From: Bradyrhizobium sp. 141
Lineage (GTDB): Bacteria > Pseudomonadota > Alphaproteobacteria > Rhizobiales > Xanthobacteraceae
Reading direction: 5' to 3'
Length of the DNA stretch: 64,000 nucleotides
Assembly: GCF_023074055.1 (NCBI RefSeq)
Contig: NZ_JADPKR010000039.1
Location: 1-64,000, forward strand
Position 1 is the first letter of the stretch. Each line of letters opens with the position of its first letter. A model generated the notes under the pieces. That model made no database searches and had not been told where the DNA came from. It worked only from the letters and a program-made list of their open reading frames with translations. A program made the translations under genes and the position numbers. Positions 49,776-63,212 of the stretch are shown in pieces.

Positions 49776-52745
49776 TCAGCTCAGTGCTTCGTCCAGGAAC
49801 GCCTTCAACTGCGCCTGATGCTTGGACATCAGACCCGTGGCGGTCGCGGCGGAAGCGGCGCGGCCGACATAACGCGGACGCCGGCTTGCGCCGTTCACCT
49901 GGTTCAGCACCCATTCCAGATAGGGCTCGATGAAGTGCCAGGCGCCCATGTTGCGCGGCTCTTCCTGGCACCACACCACTTCGGCCTTCTTGAAGCGCGA
50001 CAGCTCGGCCACCAGCGCCTTCAACGGCACCGGATAGAGCTGCTCGACGCGCATCAGGTAGATGTCGTCGATGCCGCGCTTCTCGCGCTCCTCGTAGAGG
50101 TCATAATAGACCTTGCCGGAGCACAGCACGATGCGACGGATCTTCTCGTCGGGAACGAGCTTGGTCGCCTCGCTCGGCTGCATCTGGGCGTCATCATAGA
50201 GGATGCGGTGGAAGGTCGCTCCCTTCGCGAGCTCCTCGAGACGCGACACCGCCCGCTTGTGACGCAGCAGCGACTTGGGCGTCATCAGGATCAGCGGCTT
50301 GCGGATCTCGCGATGGAGCTGGCGCCGCAGCACGTGGAAGTAGTTCGCCGGCGTGGTCGGATAGACCACCTGCATGTTGTCTTCGGCGCACATCTGCAGA
50401 TAACGCTCCAGACGTGCCGAGGAATGCTCCGGCCCCTGGCCTTCATAGCCATGCGGCAGGAGGCAGACGAGGCCGGACATGCGCAGCCATTTGCGCTCGC
50501 CCGAGGAGATGAACTGGTCGAACACGACCTGCGCGCCGTTGGCGAAGTCGCCGAACTGGGCTTCCCAGAGGGTCAGCGTGTTCGGCTCCGCGAGCGAGTA
50601 GCCGTATTCGAAACCGAGCACGGCTTCTTCCGACAGCAGCGAGTTGATGACCTCGTAATGCCCCTGCTCGTGGCCGAGATGGTTGAACGGCGTGTAGCGG
50701 CTCTCGTCTTCCTGGTCGATCAGGACGGAATGACGCTGCGAGAAGGTGCCGCGCTCGGAGTCCTGGCCCGACAGGCGGACATGGTGGTTCTCGTTGAGCA
50801 GCGTGCAGAACGCCAATGCCTCGCCGGTCGCCCAATCGATGCCGACGCCGGTGTCGATCGCCTTGGAGCGGTTCTCCAGGAAGCGCTGGATGGTGCGGTG
50901 GGCGCGGAAACCGTCCGGCACCTTGGTGATCTTGCGGCCGATATCCTTCAGCTCGGCGATGTCGACGCCGGTGACGCCGCGCCGCGCATCCTCTTCCTGG
51001 TCGGCGATCTTGAAGCCGGCCCACTTGCCGTCGAGCCAGTCGGCCTTGTTGGGCTTGTAGCCGGAGCCGGCTTCGAGCTCGGCGTCGAGCCGCGCACGCC
51101 AGTCGGCCTTGGCCTTGTCGACCTCGCCCTCGGTCAGCACGCCTTCGCTGATGAGGCGGCGGGCGTAGAGCTCGAGCGTGGAGGGATGGGCCGCGATCTT
51201 CTTGTACATCACCGGCTGGGTGAAAGCCGGCTCGTCGCCCTCGTTATGGCCATGCCTGCGGTAGCAGAACATGTCGATGACGACCGGCTTGTGGAATTTC
51301 TGCCGGAACTCGGTCGCGACCTTGGCCGCGAACACGACGGCTTCGGGATCGTCGCCATTCACGTGGAAGATCGGCGCGTCGATCATCTTCGCCACGTCGG
51401 ACGGATAGGGCGAGGAGCGCGAGTAACGCGGATAGGTGGTGAAGCCGATCTGGTTGTTGACGATGAAGTGCACGGAACCGCCGGTGCGGTAGCCCTTCAG
51501 GTCCGACAGGCCGAAGCATTCCGCGACCACACCCTGGCCGGCGAACGCGGCGTCGCCGTGCATCAGGAGCGGCATCACGGAGATGCGCATATCCGGCGGA
51601 TCGCCGTGCTGGTCCTGCTTGGCGCGGACCTTGCCGAGCACCACGGGATCGACGATCTCGAGATGCGAGGGGTTGGCGGTCAGCGACAGATGGATGCGGT
51701 TGCCGTCGAACTCGCGGTCCGAGGAGGCGCCGAGGTGATATTTGACGTCGCCGGAGCCCTCGACCGCGTCGGGGTTGGCGGAGCCGCCCTTGAACTCGTG
51801 GAACAGAGCGCGGTGCGCCTTGCCCATCACTTGCGTCAGCACGTTGAGGCGGCCGCGATGCGGCATGCCCAGCACGATTTCCTTCACGCCGAGATTGCCG
51901 CCGCGCTTGATAATCTGCTCGAGCGCCGGGATCAGCGATTCAGCGCCGTCGAGACCGAAGCGCTTGGTGCCGGTGAACTTGGTGTCGCAGAATTTTTCGA
52001 AGCCCTCGGCTTCGACCAGCTTCACCAGGATGGCTCTGCGGCCTTCGCGGGTGAACGAGATCTCCTTGTCCGGACCCTCGATGCGCTCCTGGATCCAGGC
52101 CTTCTGCGCGGCGTTGCTGATGTGCATGAACTCGACGCCGAGCGTCTGGCAGTAGGTGCGCTCGCAGATCGCGGTGATCTCGCGCAGGCTGCCGTATTCG
52201 AGACCGAGCACGTGGTCGAGGAAGATCTTGCGGTCGAAATCGGCTTCGCTGAAGCCGTAGGTGCGCGGGTCGAGCTCTTCGCGGTTGCGCGGGGCTTCGA
52301 TGCCGAGCGGATCGAGCTTGGCGTGGAAGTGACCGCGCATGCGGTAGGCGCGGATCAGCATGAGGGCGCGGACGGAGTCGCGCGTCGCCTGCAGCAGGTC
52401 GGCCGAGGAAAGACCGGCGCCCTTGTCGCCTCCCTTGGCCTGCGCCTTGGCGGCGATCTTGGCACCGACCGCCTTCTCGACTTCGGCCCAATTGCCGTCG
52501 AGGGCGGAGGTCAGGTCATCCTGCGGGGTCAGCGGCCAATTGGCGCGCTCCCAGGACGGGCCCTCGGCGTTCTTCCGGACGTCAGCGGGCTGGTCGTTGA
52601 GGCTCTTGAAGAACTCCTGCCACTCGGCGTCGACCGAGGACGGGTCCTTCTCGTAGCGGGCGTAGATTTCGTCGATGTAGGTGGCGTTGGTGCCCTGCAA
52701 AAAGGAGGACAAGGCAAAGGCTGCGTTCGCGTCTTGGCGAGACAT
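49776..52745 (-). CDS. odhA: 2-oxoglutarate dehydrogenase E1 component
   Basis: The 989-residue thiamine-diphosphate enzyme starts MSRQDANAAFALSSFLQGTN and has the TPP-binding region (LLMHGDAAFAGQGVVAECF) and the motif GNEGD-like RRHGHNEGDEPAFTQPVMYK. A C-terminal E1 domain contains WEAQFGDFANGAQVVFDQFI. It decarboxylates 2-oxoglutarate in the TCA cycle. It lies downstream of sucD and upstream of odhB, all on the minus strand. Confidence 0.97.
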   Translation of the reverse strand: MSRQDANAAFALSSFLQGTNATYIDEIYARYEKDPSSVDAEWQEFFKSLNDQPADVRKNAEGPSWERANWPLTPQDDLTSALDGNWAEVEKAVGAKIAAKAQAKGGDKGAGLSSADLLQATRDSVRALMLIRAYRMRGHFHAKLDPLGIEAPRNREELDPRTYGFSEADFDRKIFLDHVLGLEYGSLREITAICERTYCQTLGVEFMHISNAAQKAWIQERIEGPDKEISFTREGRRAILVKLVEAEGFEKFCDTKFTGTKRFGLDGAESLIPALEQIIKRGGNLGVKEIVLGMPHRGRLNVLTQVMGKAHRALFHEFKGGSANPDAVEGSGDVKYHLGASSDREFDGNRIHLSLTANPSHLEIVDPVVLGKVRAKQDQHGDPPDMRISVMPLLMHGDAAFAGQGVVAECFGLSDLKGYRTGGSVHFIVNNQIGFTTYPRYSRSSPYPSDVAKMIDAPIFHVNGDDPEAVVFAAKVATEFRQKFHKPVVIDMFCYRRHGHNEGDEPAFTQPVMYKKIAAHPSTLELYARRLISEGVLTEGEVDKAKADWRARLDAELEAGSGYKPNKADWLDGKWAGFKIADQEEDARRGVTGVDIAELKDIGRKITKVPDGFRAHRTIQRFLENRSKAIDTGVGIDWATGEALAFCTLLNENHHVRLSGQDSERGTFSQRHSVLIDQEDESRYTPFNHLGHEQGHYEVINSLLSEEAVLGFEYGYSLAEPNTLTLWEAQFGDFANGAQVVFDQFISSGERKWLRMSGLVCLLPHGYEGQGPEHSSARLERYLQMCAEDNMQVVYPTTPANYFHVLRRQLHREIRKPLILMTPKSLLRHKRAVSRLEELAKGATFHRILYDDAQMQPSEATKLVPDEKIRRIVLCSGKVYYDLYEEREKRGIDDIYLMRVEQLYPVPLKALVAELSRFKKAEVVWCQEEPRNMGAWHFIEPYLEWVLNQVNGASRRPRYVGRAASAATATGLMSKHQAQLKAFLDEALS

Positions 52746-52882
52746 ACTGGAATTCCTGGCGATTTCGGTTCGCGCATAACAAACGGCGCTGGCACCGAGC
52801 TCCCCGGCAGAGGCTCGGCGCGGCAGGCACCCTTTACCCTATTTGCTGCGAAACTTCGCCCGGAAAAGTACGAAGAAGTGAA

Positions 52883-53767
52883 TTAGCCCTTCAACTTTTC
52901 GGCAAGCGTATGGCCGAGGCGCGCCGGCGACGGCGACACTGTAATCCCAGCGGATTTCATCGCTTCGGTCTTGGAACCGGCATCACCCTTGCCGCCGGAG
53001 ATGATCGCGCCGGCATGGCCCATGCGGCGGCCAGGAGGGGCGGTGACGCCGGCGATGAAGCCGACCATCGGCTTCTTGCGGCCTCGCTTGGCCTCGTCCT
53101 TGAGGAACTGGGCGGCGTCTTCCTCGGCGGAACCACCGATCTCGCCGATCATGATGATCGACTCGGTCTTGGGGTCGGCGAGCAGCATTTCCAGCACGTC
53201 GATGAACTCGGTTCCCTTGACCGGATCGCCGCCGATGCCGACCGCGGTGGTCTGGCCGAGCCCCTCCTGGGAGGTCTGGAACACGGCTTCGTAAGTGAGC
53301 GTGCCGGAGCGGGAGACGATGCCGACCGAGCCGGTCTTGAAGATGTTGGCGGGCATGATGCCGATCTTGCACTCGCCGGCGGTCATGACGCCCGGGCAGT
53401 TCGGCCCGATCAGGCGCGACCTGGAAGCCGCGAGCGAGCGCTTCACCCGCACCATGTCGATAACAGGAATGCCCTCGGTGATGCAGACGATCAGCGGGAT
53501 CTCGGCGTCGATGGCTTCGCAGATCGCATCGGCCGCGCCCGGGGGCGGCACGTAGATCACCGACGCGTCGGCGCCGGTCTTCTCACGCGCATCGCGCACG
53601 GTGTCGAACACCGGCAGGCCCAGATGCGTCGCGCCGCCTTTGCCCGGCGAGGTGCCGCCGACCATCTTGGTGCCGTAGGCGATCGCGGCCTCCGAGTGGA
53701 AGGTGCCGTTCTTGCCGGTAAAACCCTGGCAGATGACCTTGGTGTTCTTGTCGATCAGGATGGACAT
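52883..53767 (-). CDS. sucD: Succinyl-CoA ligase subunit alpha
   Basis: The 294-residue subunit has the CoA-binding start [19 protein letters not shown], the motif [20 protein letters not shown] and the phosphohistidine in [17 protein letters not shown]. It works with SucC to make GTP or ATP from succinyl-CoA. It is separated from sucC by a DUF1579-like gene, not adjacent as usual. Confidence 0.97.
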   Translation of the reverse strand: MSILIDKNTKVICQGFTGKNGTFHSEAAIAYGTKMVGGTSPGKGGATHLGLPVFDTVRDAREKTGADASVIYVPPPGAADAICEAIDAEIPLIVCITEGIPVIDMVRVKRSLAASRSRLIGPNCPGVMTAGECKIGIMPANIFKTGSVGIVSRSGTLTYEAVFQTSQEGLGQTTAVGIGGDPVKGTEFIDVLEMLLADPKTESIIMIGEIGGSAEEDAAQFLKDEAKRGRKKPMVGFIAGVTAPPGRRMGHAGAIISGGKGDAGSKTEAMKSAGITVSPSPARLGHTLAEKLKG

Positions 53768-53800
53768 GAGGTCTGCTTTCGCGAACTAACGAGTGAGAGG

Positions 53801-54280
53801 TCAGTGGATGCGGCGGTAGACGCCGGTGAGCACGTCGGCCCAGCCTTCCGCGTCCGGCGAGAACTGGATCTTCAACGAGTAGGAGTTGTCGTCGATGATT
53901 TCGTAGACGTGGCGCGCATTGCCGCGGAGCGAGCCGCGCACCAGCGTCAGGGTCTTGCCGACCCACCCGCCGGAAGCGGGCGAGGGCGGCGTGTAACCGA
54001 GCGAGTCGTACCAGAACAATTTGTAGGTCCGGTCGTCGCGGTCGAAAGTGAAGATGCCGTGGGCGGCGAAGACCTGCTTGCCGTCGCGCATCTGGACACT
54101 GTCCTGGATCAGGTAGAACCCATTGAGATCCATGCGCGCGACGGTGCGCGAGGTGGCGGGCCCGCCCGCCGTCCAGCGCGACGGGAAGACCACCTCTTCG
54201 CCATCCCATTCGCCGGCGAACGCGGCGAGGCGCGCGTGCTCGGGGAGCGGAGATGATGCGGCGAGATGGTCCTGGGCCAT
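53801..54280 (-). CDS. DUF1579-like small protein between sucC and sucD
   Basis: The 159-residue protein has no signal peptide. The pattern LAAFAGEWDGEEVVFPSRW, followed by alternating strands (FYLIQDSVQMRDGKQVFAAH, RTYKLFWYDSLG), fits a lipocalin-like beta barrel of the DUF1579 type; function is unknown. It starts four bases after the stop of sucC, so it is probably made from the same transcript. The ATG at 54280 begins MAQDHLAASSPLPEHARL. Confidence 0.75.
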   Translation of the reverse strand: MAQDHLAASSPLPEHARLAAFAGEWDGEEVVFPSRWTAGGPATSRTVARMDLNGFYLIQDSVQMRDGKQVFAAHGIFTFDRDDRTYKLFWYDSLGYTPPSPASGGWVGKTLTLVRGSLRGNARHVYEIIDDNSYSLKIQFSPDAEGWADVLTGVYRRIH

Positions 54281-54284
54281 GGCC

Positions 54285-55481
<1,197 letters not shown>

Positions 55482-55651
55482 ATGGTCGCTCCCTGAACCC
55501 GCGGGCGGTGACCTCTTGGGCCCACCTCAGTCTTGTGGCTGGCATACCATATACCACAGGAACTGCAACCCGGATTCTTTGACATCGATCTCTGGACTGC
55601 CGAACCCGGAACCCCGCCAACCTTCAACACGTGATGCAGCCAGGCCCCGGA

Positions 55652-55690
55652 AATGAAACCGCCGAAGACCGGGTTTTCGGTCTTCGGCGG
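55652..55690 (-). terminator. Rho-independent terminator after mdh
   Basis: On the minus strand CCGCCGAAGACC and GGTCTTCGGCGG form a twelve-base stem with a short loop, followed by TTTCATTT. It begins 14 bases after the mdh stop, so mdh is probably a separate transcript and sucC has its own promoter. Confidence 0.85.
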
Positions 55691-55703
55691 GATTGCTTGC
55701 GCC

Positions 55704-56720
<1,017 letters not shown>

Positions 56721-56841
56721 TTATCCCTTTCGCCTCCCCCGTTCAAGTCGCCGGATGCCCATTTGTCGGGCTTGCCGAGGCCTCGGGCACACAGCCCTGT
56801 CATTCCGGGGCGCGCGGAATGACAGCGCTGGCAAATAGGAC

Positions 56842-58026
56842 TTAAGTCTCCACCAGACCTTTGGTGGAGCCGCTCGCGGTGGAATCCTTGCGGCCGTGGG
56901 GCAGCGCCAGATAGGATTCCGAGCTCATTTCGATCAGGCGCGAGGCGGTCCGCTTGAATTCGTTGGCCTCGTTGCCCTCATGGGCGAGGTAGAGCGAGAT
57001 CGGGTTGGCGTCGGCCGACGCCATCAGCTTCACGGCATTGTCATAGAGCGCGTCGATCAGCGTGATGAAGCGCTTGGCGGCGTTGCGCTGGGAGAGATCC
57101 ATCACTGGAATATGGTCGACCAGGATGGTGTGATAGTCATGCGCCAGCCTGAGGTAATCGGATGCGCCGAGCGGCCTCTCGCAGAGGTCGGCGAACGAAA
57201 ACCGCGCCACGCCGTGAGCCGAGCACGGCACGTGCAGGATGCGACCCTTGATCGAAATGTCGCGCGACTTGCATTTGGCGCCGCCCGACATTTTCGACCA
57301 GGCGCGGTCGAGCGCTGCGTCCGCATCAGCGTCCGCCGGCGTTAGCCACATCGGCACGCCCTGCAGCTTCTCCAGCCGGAAATCGGTGCGCGCATCGAGC
57401 CGCGCGACGTCCATGTGGTCGGTGATCTGCTTGATGAAGGGCAGGAACAGCGAACGGTTGAGGCCGCCTTTGTAGAGATCGTCGGGGGCGACGTTGGAGG
57501 TCGCGACCACGACGGTGCCGAGTTCGAACAATTTGGCGAACAAGCGTCCCAGGATCATCGCGTCCGCGATGTCGGTGACGTGGAATTCGTCGAAGCAGAG
57601 CAGCCAGCTCTCCTCGAAGATCGCATTCGCGGTCAGCGCGATGACGTCGCCGTCGGCGATCTCGCCGCGCGCGATGCCCTGGCGATAGTCGTAGATGCGC
57701 TCGTGCACGTCGGCCATGAATTCGTGGAAATGCGCCCGCCGCTTGTGCTCGACCGAGGCGTGCTGGAAGAACAGATCCATCAGCATGGTCTTGCCGCGGC
57801 CGACCTCGCCATGGATGTAGAGCCCGCGCGGCGCCTCGTCCTTGTCGCTGCTGAACAGGCGGCTGAGCAAGCCCTGCTTGCGCGCGGGCTTGTAGCTTGC
57901 GAGCCGCTGGTCGAGCGCCGCATAGGCCTCGACGACTTCGGCCTGCGCGGCGTCCGGCTCGATCGCGCCGGAGGCGATCTCGGCCTGATAGGCTTCGCTG
58001 AATGGGGAACTGGGGGTCGAGAGCAT
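56842..58026 (-). CDS. zapE: Cell division protein ZapE (AFG1-like ATPase)
   Basis: The 394-residue AAA-type ATPase has the P-loop YIHGEVGRGKTMLMDLFF (residues about 69-86), the Walker B stretch LLCFDEFHVTDIADAMIL and a sensor-like VVATSNVAPDDLYKGG. ZapE is linked to the divisome, while mitochondrial AFG1 helps degrade membrane proteins. It lies upstream of mdh on the same strand, as often in rhizobia. Confidence 0.92.
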   Translation of the reverse strand: MLSTPSSPFSEAYQAEIASGAIEPDAAQAEVVEAYAALDQRLASYKPARKQGLLSRLFSSDKDEAPRGLYIHGEVGRGKTMLMDLFFQHASVEHKRRAHFHEFMADVHERIYDYRQGIARGEIADGDVIALTANAIFEESWLLCFDEFHVTDIADAMILGRLFAKLFELGTVVVATSNVAPDDLYKGGLNRSLFLPFIKQITDHMDVARLDARTDFRLEKLQGVPMWLTPADADADAALDRAWSKMSGGAKCKSRDISIKGRILHVPCSAHGVARFSFADLCERPLGASDYLRLAHDYHTILVDHIPVMDLSQRNAAKRFITLIDALYDNAVKLMASADANPISLYLAHEGNEANEFKRTASRLIEMSSESYLALPHGRKDSTASGSTKGLVET

Positions 58027-58092
58027 GGCCCCTTACCGCCAGAGACGGGCGGAAATTGCAAGCCGTCAATTGGGGGACGGGGTATGCGCTTT

Positions 58093-58227
58093 CGTGTCCC
58101 GGACGCGCTGCAGCGCGCTTGCGCTGCTGCGCAGAGCCGGGACCCACTGTTTCGTGCACCGATCGTGGAGCGATGGGCCCCGGCTCTGCAGCGCACCGCT
58201 TCGCGCTGCGCCGCGTCCGGGGCACGA
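58093..58227. repeat. Palindromic intergenic repeat, family C (copy 2)
   Basis: It starts CGTGTCCCGGACGCGC and ends GCGTCCGGGGCACGA, with inner arms GCAGAGCCGGGACCC and GGGCCCCGGCTCTGC, like the copy at 41025. Confidence 0.75.
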
Positions 58228-58235
58228 GAGCAGCG

Positions 58236-58772
58236 CTACTCACACAGCTCGTACGCATCCTCGACCACATACGGGCCGCCGCCCGTCGAGGCCCGCGATG
58301 AGAACAGCACAAAACGTTCGGCCATGAACGCCTTGCTCGGGAAGTAGCCGCGCAGCGAGAGATAATCGGCGACGTCGCGGTCGGAGGCATCGTGCAGCCG
58401 TGCCAGCGTGACATGCGGGATGAATTTGCGCCCCTCTGGGTTGAGACCGATCCGCTGCATCATGCGCTCGAGCTCGGCCTGCAATTCCATCAGCGGCTTG
58501 CTCGGCGCGATGGTCGCAACGACTGCTCTCGGTTTGCGGCCGCCAAAACTTGTCAGCCCCTGCACCTTCACCTCGAACGGCTTGCGGTCGACGCGAAACA
58601 GCAGCGAGGCGATCTCGTTGGCCGAGACGCCGTCGATGTCGCCGATGAAGCGCAAGGTGACGTGATAATTTTCGGGATCGATCCACCGGGCGCCAGGAAG
58701 GCCACCCCTCAAGTTGGAAAGCGAATGGCCGATCTCGGCCGGAATTTCCAGACCTGTGAACAAACGCGGCAT
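58236..58772 (-). CDS. thpR: RNA 2',3'-cyclic phosphodiesterase
   Basis: The 178-residue 2H-family protein has two catalytic motifs: YHVTLRFIG (residues about 37-45) and HVTLARLHD (about 120-128). These hydrolyse 2',3'-cyclic phosphates at RNA ends. MPRLFTGLEIPAEIG is the normal start. The length matches the family. Confidence 0.92.
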   Translation of the reverse strand: MPRLFTGLEIPAEIGHSLSNLRGGLPGARWIDPENYHVTLRFIGDIDGVSANEIASLLFRVDRKPFEVKVQGLTSFGGRKPRAVVATIAPSKPLMELQAELERMMQRIGLNPEGRKFIPHVTLARLHDASDRDVADYLSLRGYFPSKAFMAERFVLFSSRASTGGGPYVVEDAYELCE

Positions 58773-58945
58773 CGTTTCGCACTCCCGATGCTTGGCTACA
58801 ATCCCTGGGCAGGATCATATCCAAATTAGAGCCGGCGACGAATCACCGGTACCCTGATTCCTATCGCAGTTGTGTGACTCTGCGAAGCATCGCACGCCTT
58901 ACCCCGGTAAAACCCTGGGTATGAAGGTTTGGCGCTGCCTGCATT

Positions 58946-59590
58946 TCAACTTCGTTGCCCAGCGATCGTGCCAATGAATGCCTCCACGGTGGGCATGATG
59001 TTGCCGACGATGATGTCGACGCCGGCCGCGGTCGGATGAATGCCGTCGGGCTGGTTGAGCTTGGCGTCGGCGGCGACGCCGTCGAGGAAGAACGGGTAGA
59101 GGGGCACGTCGAATTTTTTCGCAAGCTCCGGATAAATCGAATTGAAGCGCGCGGCATAATCGGCGCCGTAGTTCGGTGGCGCCAGCATGCCGCAGAGCAT
59201 AACTGGAATCTTGCGCGCCTTGAGCCGCTGGATGATGTCGGTGAGCGCGGTGCGCGCCAAATCGGGATCGATGCCGCGCAGCGCGTCGTTGGCGCCGAGC
59301 TCGACGATGACGCCTTCGGTTCCGTCAGGCACCGACCAGTCGAGCCGGTCGCGGCCGCCGGAGGTGGTGTCGCCGGACACCCCGGCATTGGTCATGTCGA
59401 CCGCTATGCCTTTGGCCTGCAAGGCTTTTTGAAGTTTTTGGGGAAACGCATCCTGGGCCGGGAGGCCGAGACCGGCACTTAAGGAATCGCCGAGAACCAC
59501 CAGCTTGATCGGCTTGGCCGTTGGCTGTGCCTGTGCCGACGCGTTTGTCGCAATCGTCATCAAAGCGAGCATCAACACGGCTATGTGCAT
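58946..59590 (-). CDS. GDSL-family lysophospholipase/arylesterase (TesA-like)
   Basis: The 214-residue secreted protein has a signal peptide (MHIAVLMLALMTIATNASAQ) and the GDSL block LVVLGDSLSAGLGLPAQDAF with the nucleophile Ser. The GAND block (IVELGANDALRGID) and the C-terminal DGIHPTAAG, with Asp and His, follow. It hydrolyses thioesters or lipid esters in the periplasm. The ATG at 59590 is chosen to avoid overlap with the divergent ABC gene; a TTG two codons upstream has a better-spaced AGAGG. Confidence 0.88.
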   Translation of the reverse strand: MHIAVLMLALMTIATNASAQAQPTAKPIKLVVLGDSLSAGLGLPAQDAFPQKLQKALQAKGIAVDMTNAGVSGDTTSGGRDRLDWSVPDGTEGVIVELGANDALRGIDPDLARTALTDIIQRLKARKIPVMLCGMLAPPNYGADYAARFNSIYPELAKKFDVPLYPFFLDGVAADAKLNQPDGIHPTAAGVDIIVGNIMPTVEAFIGTIAGQRS

Positions 59591-59645
59591 GAACAATCCG
59601 TAACGCCTCTCGACCGCGCTATCGGAGTTGCCATATGACCGGACC

Positions 59646-60361
<716 letters not shown>

Positions 60362-60365
<4 letters not shown>

Positions 60366-62932
60366 GCACGGCGGCCGAACCCTTCGCGAAACCCGGCGGC
60401 GTCGCGCTGTCGCTGCGTTATGCGCTGCGCGAATTGCGCGGGGGCCTGCGCGGCTTCTACGTCTTCATCGCCTGCATCGCGCTCGGCGTGATGGCAATCG
60501 CCGGCGTCGGCTCGGTGTCGGCGAGCCTCTCCGACGGCCTTGCCCGCGAGGGCCGCACGCTGCTCGGCGGCGACGTCTCCTTCGTGCTGTTCCAGCGCGA
60601 AGCGAAACCTGAAGAGGTCGCCTTCCTGCGCTCGCGCGGCACCGTGTCGACCGCTGCCACCTTGCGCGGCATGGCGCGCGCGCCCGATGGCCAGCTCGCT
60701 TTGGTCGAGATGAAAGCGGTCGACGACACCTATCCCATGCTGGGTCAGCTGACGCTGGCGCCGCAGCTGGCGATGCCCGATCTGCTTGCGGAACGCGACG
60801 GCGCGTTCGGCGCCGCCGCCGATCCGACGCTGCTGGCGCGGCTGTCGCTGAAGACCGGCGATCGCGTCACCATCGGCGCGGCGACCTTCCAGATCCGCGG
60901 CACCGTCGAGGCCGAGCCCGACAAGCTCGCCGGTGGCATCGGCTTCGGCCCGCGCTTCCTGATCAGCGAGGCGGGCCTGCGGGCCACCGGCCTGATCCAG
61001 CCCGGCAGCCTGGTGCGCTGGGTCTACCGGGTGAAGCTGCCCGATGCCGCGAACAACGAGCGCGCCACCGAAGCCTTCATCGCGGATGCGCGCAGCGCGG
61101 CGCCGCAGGCCGGCTGGGAAATCCGCAGCCGCTCCAACGCCTCGCCGCAGCTCGAGCGCAACATCAACCGATTCACCCAATTCCTGACCCTGGTCGGCCT
61201 CGCCGCGCTGCTGGTCGGCGGTGTCGGCGTGGCCAATGCCGTGAAGAGCCATATCGACCGCCGGCTCGAAGTGATCGCGGCCCTCAAGGCCGTCGGCGCC
61301 ACGGGGCGCGACGTGTTCGGCATCTATCTCGCGCAGGTTCTCCTGCTGGCAGGCATCGGCTCGGTGATCGGGCTTGCGCTCGGCGCCGCCATGCCCTTCG
61401 CGATCGTCGGCCTGTTCGGCAAGCTGCTGCCGCTCCCGGTGGTGCCAGCCGTGCATGCCGACGAACTGGCGCTGTCCTTTGTCTATGGCCTCCTGACCGC
61501 GCTCGCCTTCGGCCTGTGGCCGCTCGGACGTGTCCACGACGTGCCGGTGGCCGCCCTATTCCGCGACACCATCAGCTCGGAATGGCACCGGCCGCGCGTG
61601 GGCTATCTCGTGTTCATGGGCGTCGTGATTGCGCTGCTCGTCGCGGTCGTGATCGGGCTCTCGTTCGACAAGCGCATCGCGGCGGTGTTCGTGGCGTCCT
61701 CCGTGGTCGTGTTCGCCCTGCTGCGCGGCATCGCCGTCCTGCTGATGGCGATCGCACGGCGGCTGCCGCGGACCCGGCTGCCGATGCTGCGGCTTGCGAT
61801 CGCCAACATCCACCGGCCGGGCGCGCTGACGCCCTCGGTGGTGCTGTCGCTGGGGCTCGGGCTCGCGGTGCTCGTCACCATCACCCAGATCGACGGCAAT
61901 CTGCGCCGGCAGTTCCTGGCAGCCCTCCCCGATCAGGCGCCGTCGTTCTTCTTCATCGACATCCCGAGCACGCAGGCCGAGCAGTTCGACCTCTATCTGC
62001 GCCAGATCGCGCCGGGTGCGAAGGTCGAGGACGTGCCGATGCTGCGCGGACGCATCGTCGCCGCGCGCGGGCTGCGCGCCGAGGAGCTCAAGCCGACCAC
62101 CGATTCCGAGTGGGTGCTGCAGAGCGACCGCGGCCTGACCTATACCGGCGAGCTGCCGAAGGGTTCCAAGGTGGTCGATGGCGAATGGTGGAGCGCGGAC
62201 TATTCCGGCCCGCCGCTGGTCTCGATGGAGAAGAAGATCGCCGACGGATTGGGCCTCAATCTCGGCGACGAGGTCGTGGTCAACGTGCTCGGCCGCGACA
62301 TTCCGGCCAAGATCGGCAATCTGCGCACCATCGACTGGCAGGGACTCGGCATCAACTTCGTTCTCGTGTTCTCGCCGAACGCCTTCAAGGGCGCGCCGCA
62401 CACCCACATCGCGACGCTGACGGAAACGGGCGGAAATGCGGCAGGCGACGGCAAGATCATCAAACAGGTCGCCGACGCCTATCCGATGGTGACGAGCGTG
62501 CGCGTGCGCGAGGTGATGGAGACGGTCGGCTCGGTGGTGACCAATCTGGCGCTGGCAATTCGCGGCGCCAGCGCCATCACCCTGATCTCGGCGATCCTGG
62601 TGCTCGGCGGGGCGCTCGCCGCCGGCCATCGCCACCGGGTCTATGATGCGGTGATCCTGAAGACGCTGGGCGCGACGCGGCTGCGGCTGCTGGGCGCCTA
62701 TGCGCTCGAATATCTCCTGATCGGGCTCGCCACCGCATTGTTCGGCGTGATCGCCGGCAGCATCGCGGCCTGGATGATCGTGACGCGGCTGATGACGCTG
62801 AGCTTCGTCTGGCAGGCCGGTAGCGCGGCGGGCGTGGTGGTGGCCGCCCTGGTCGTCACGGTCGGGCTCGGGCTCGCCGGCACGCTGCTGGCGTTGAACA
62901 AAAAGCCCGCGACGGTGTTGCGGAATTTGTGA
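60362..62932 (+). CDS. FtsX-like permease (YbbP-like ABC exporter subunit)
   Basis: The 856-residue permease has an N-terminal membrane helix (GFYVFIACIALGVMAIAGVG) and a periplasmic domain. About eight to ten helices in FtsX-type blocks follow, including FLTLVGLAALLVGGVGVANAV and GASAITLISAILVLGGALAAG. It is coupled to the ATPase upstream. The cargo is unknown; ybbAP pairs beside tesA are conserved, but their role is not settled. Confidence 0.9.
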
Positions 62933-63212
62933 CAAATGGTAGCGGAGGATCAAGCCGGGCGAAATCCCCCCGGTTTCCGCGATTAACCACGCCGCTCGTC
63001 AGGTTCGCGTCAGGATCGCCGCCAAGGGCGACATTCAGCCGCGCGTGGAAGGTTGCAGCGAATGTGTTAGTTTCCCACATATCGAATGGGTTCGGAGCCC
63101 CGATTGTTAGCCAAAATTTAGTCGGTTGGCGTCGGTATCCGAGATAGAATTTGACGAACCGGCGGCGTGGCGACCCTCATGCCGGACCGGACCAACCAAC
63201 GGGAATTCGACC

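Noticed and set aside
49818..52886. A 1022-codon open frame on the plus strand
   Set aside because: It lies fully opposite odhA, whose protein is unmistakable; long antisense frames are expected in high-GC DNA.
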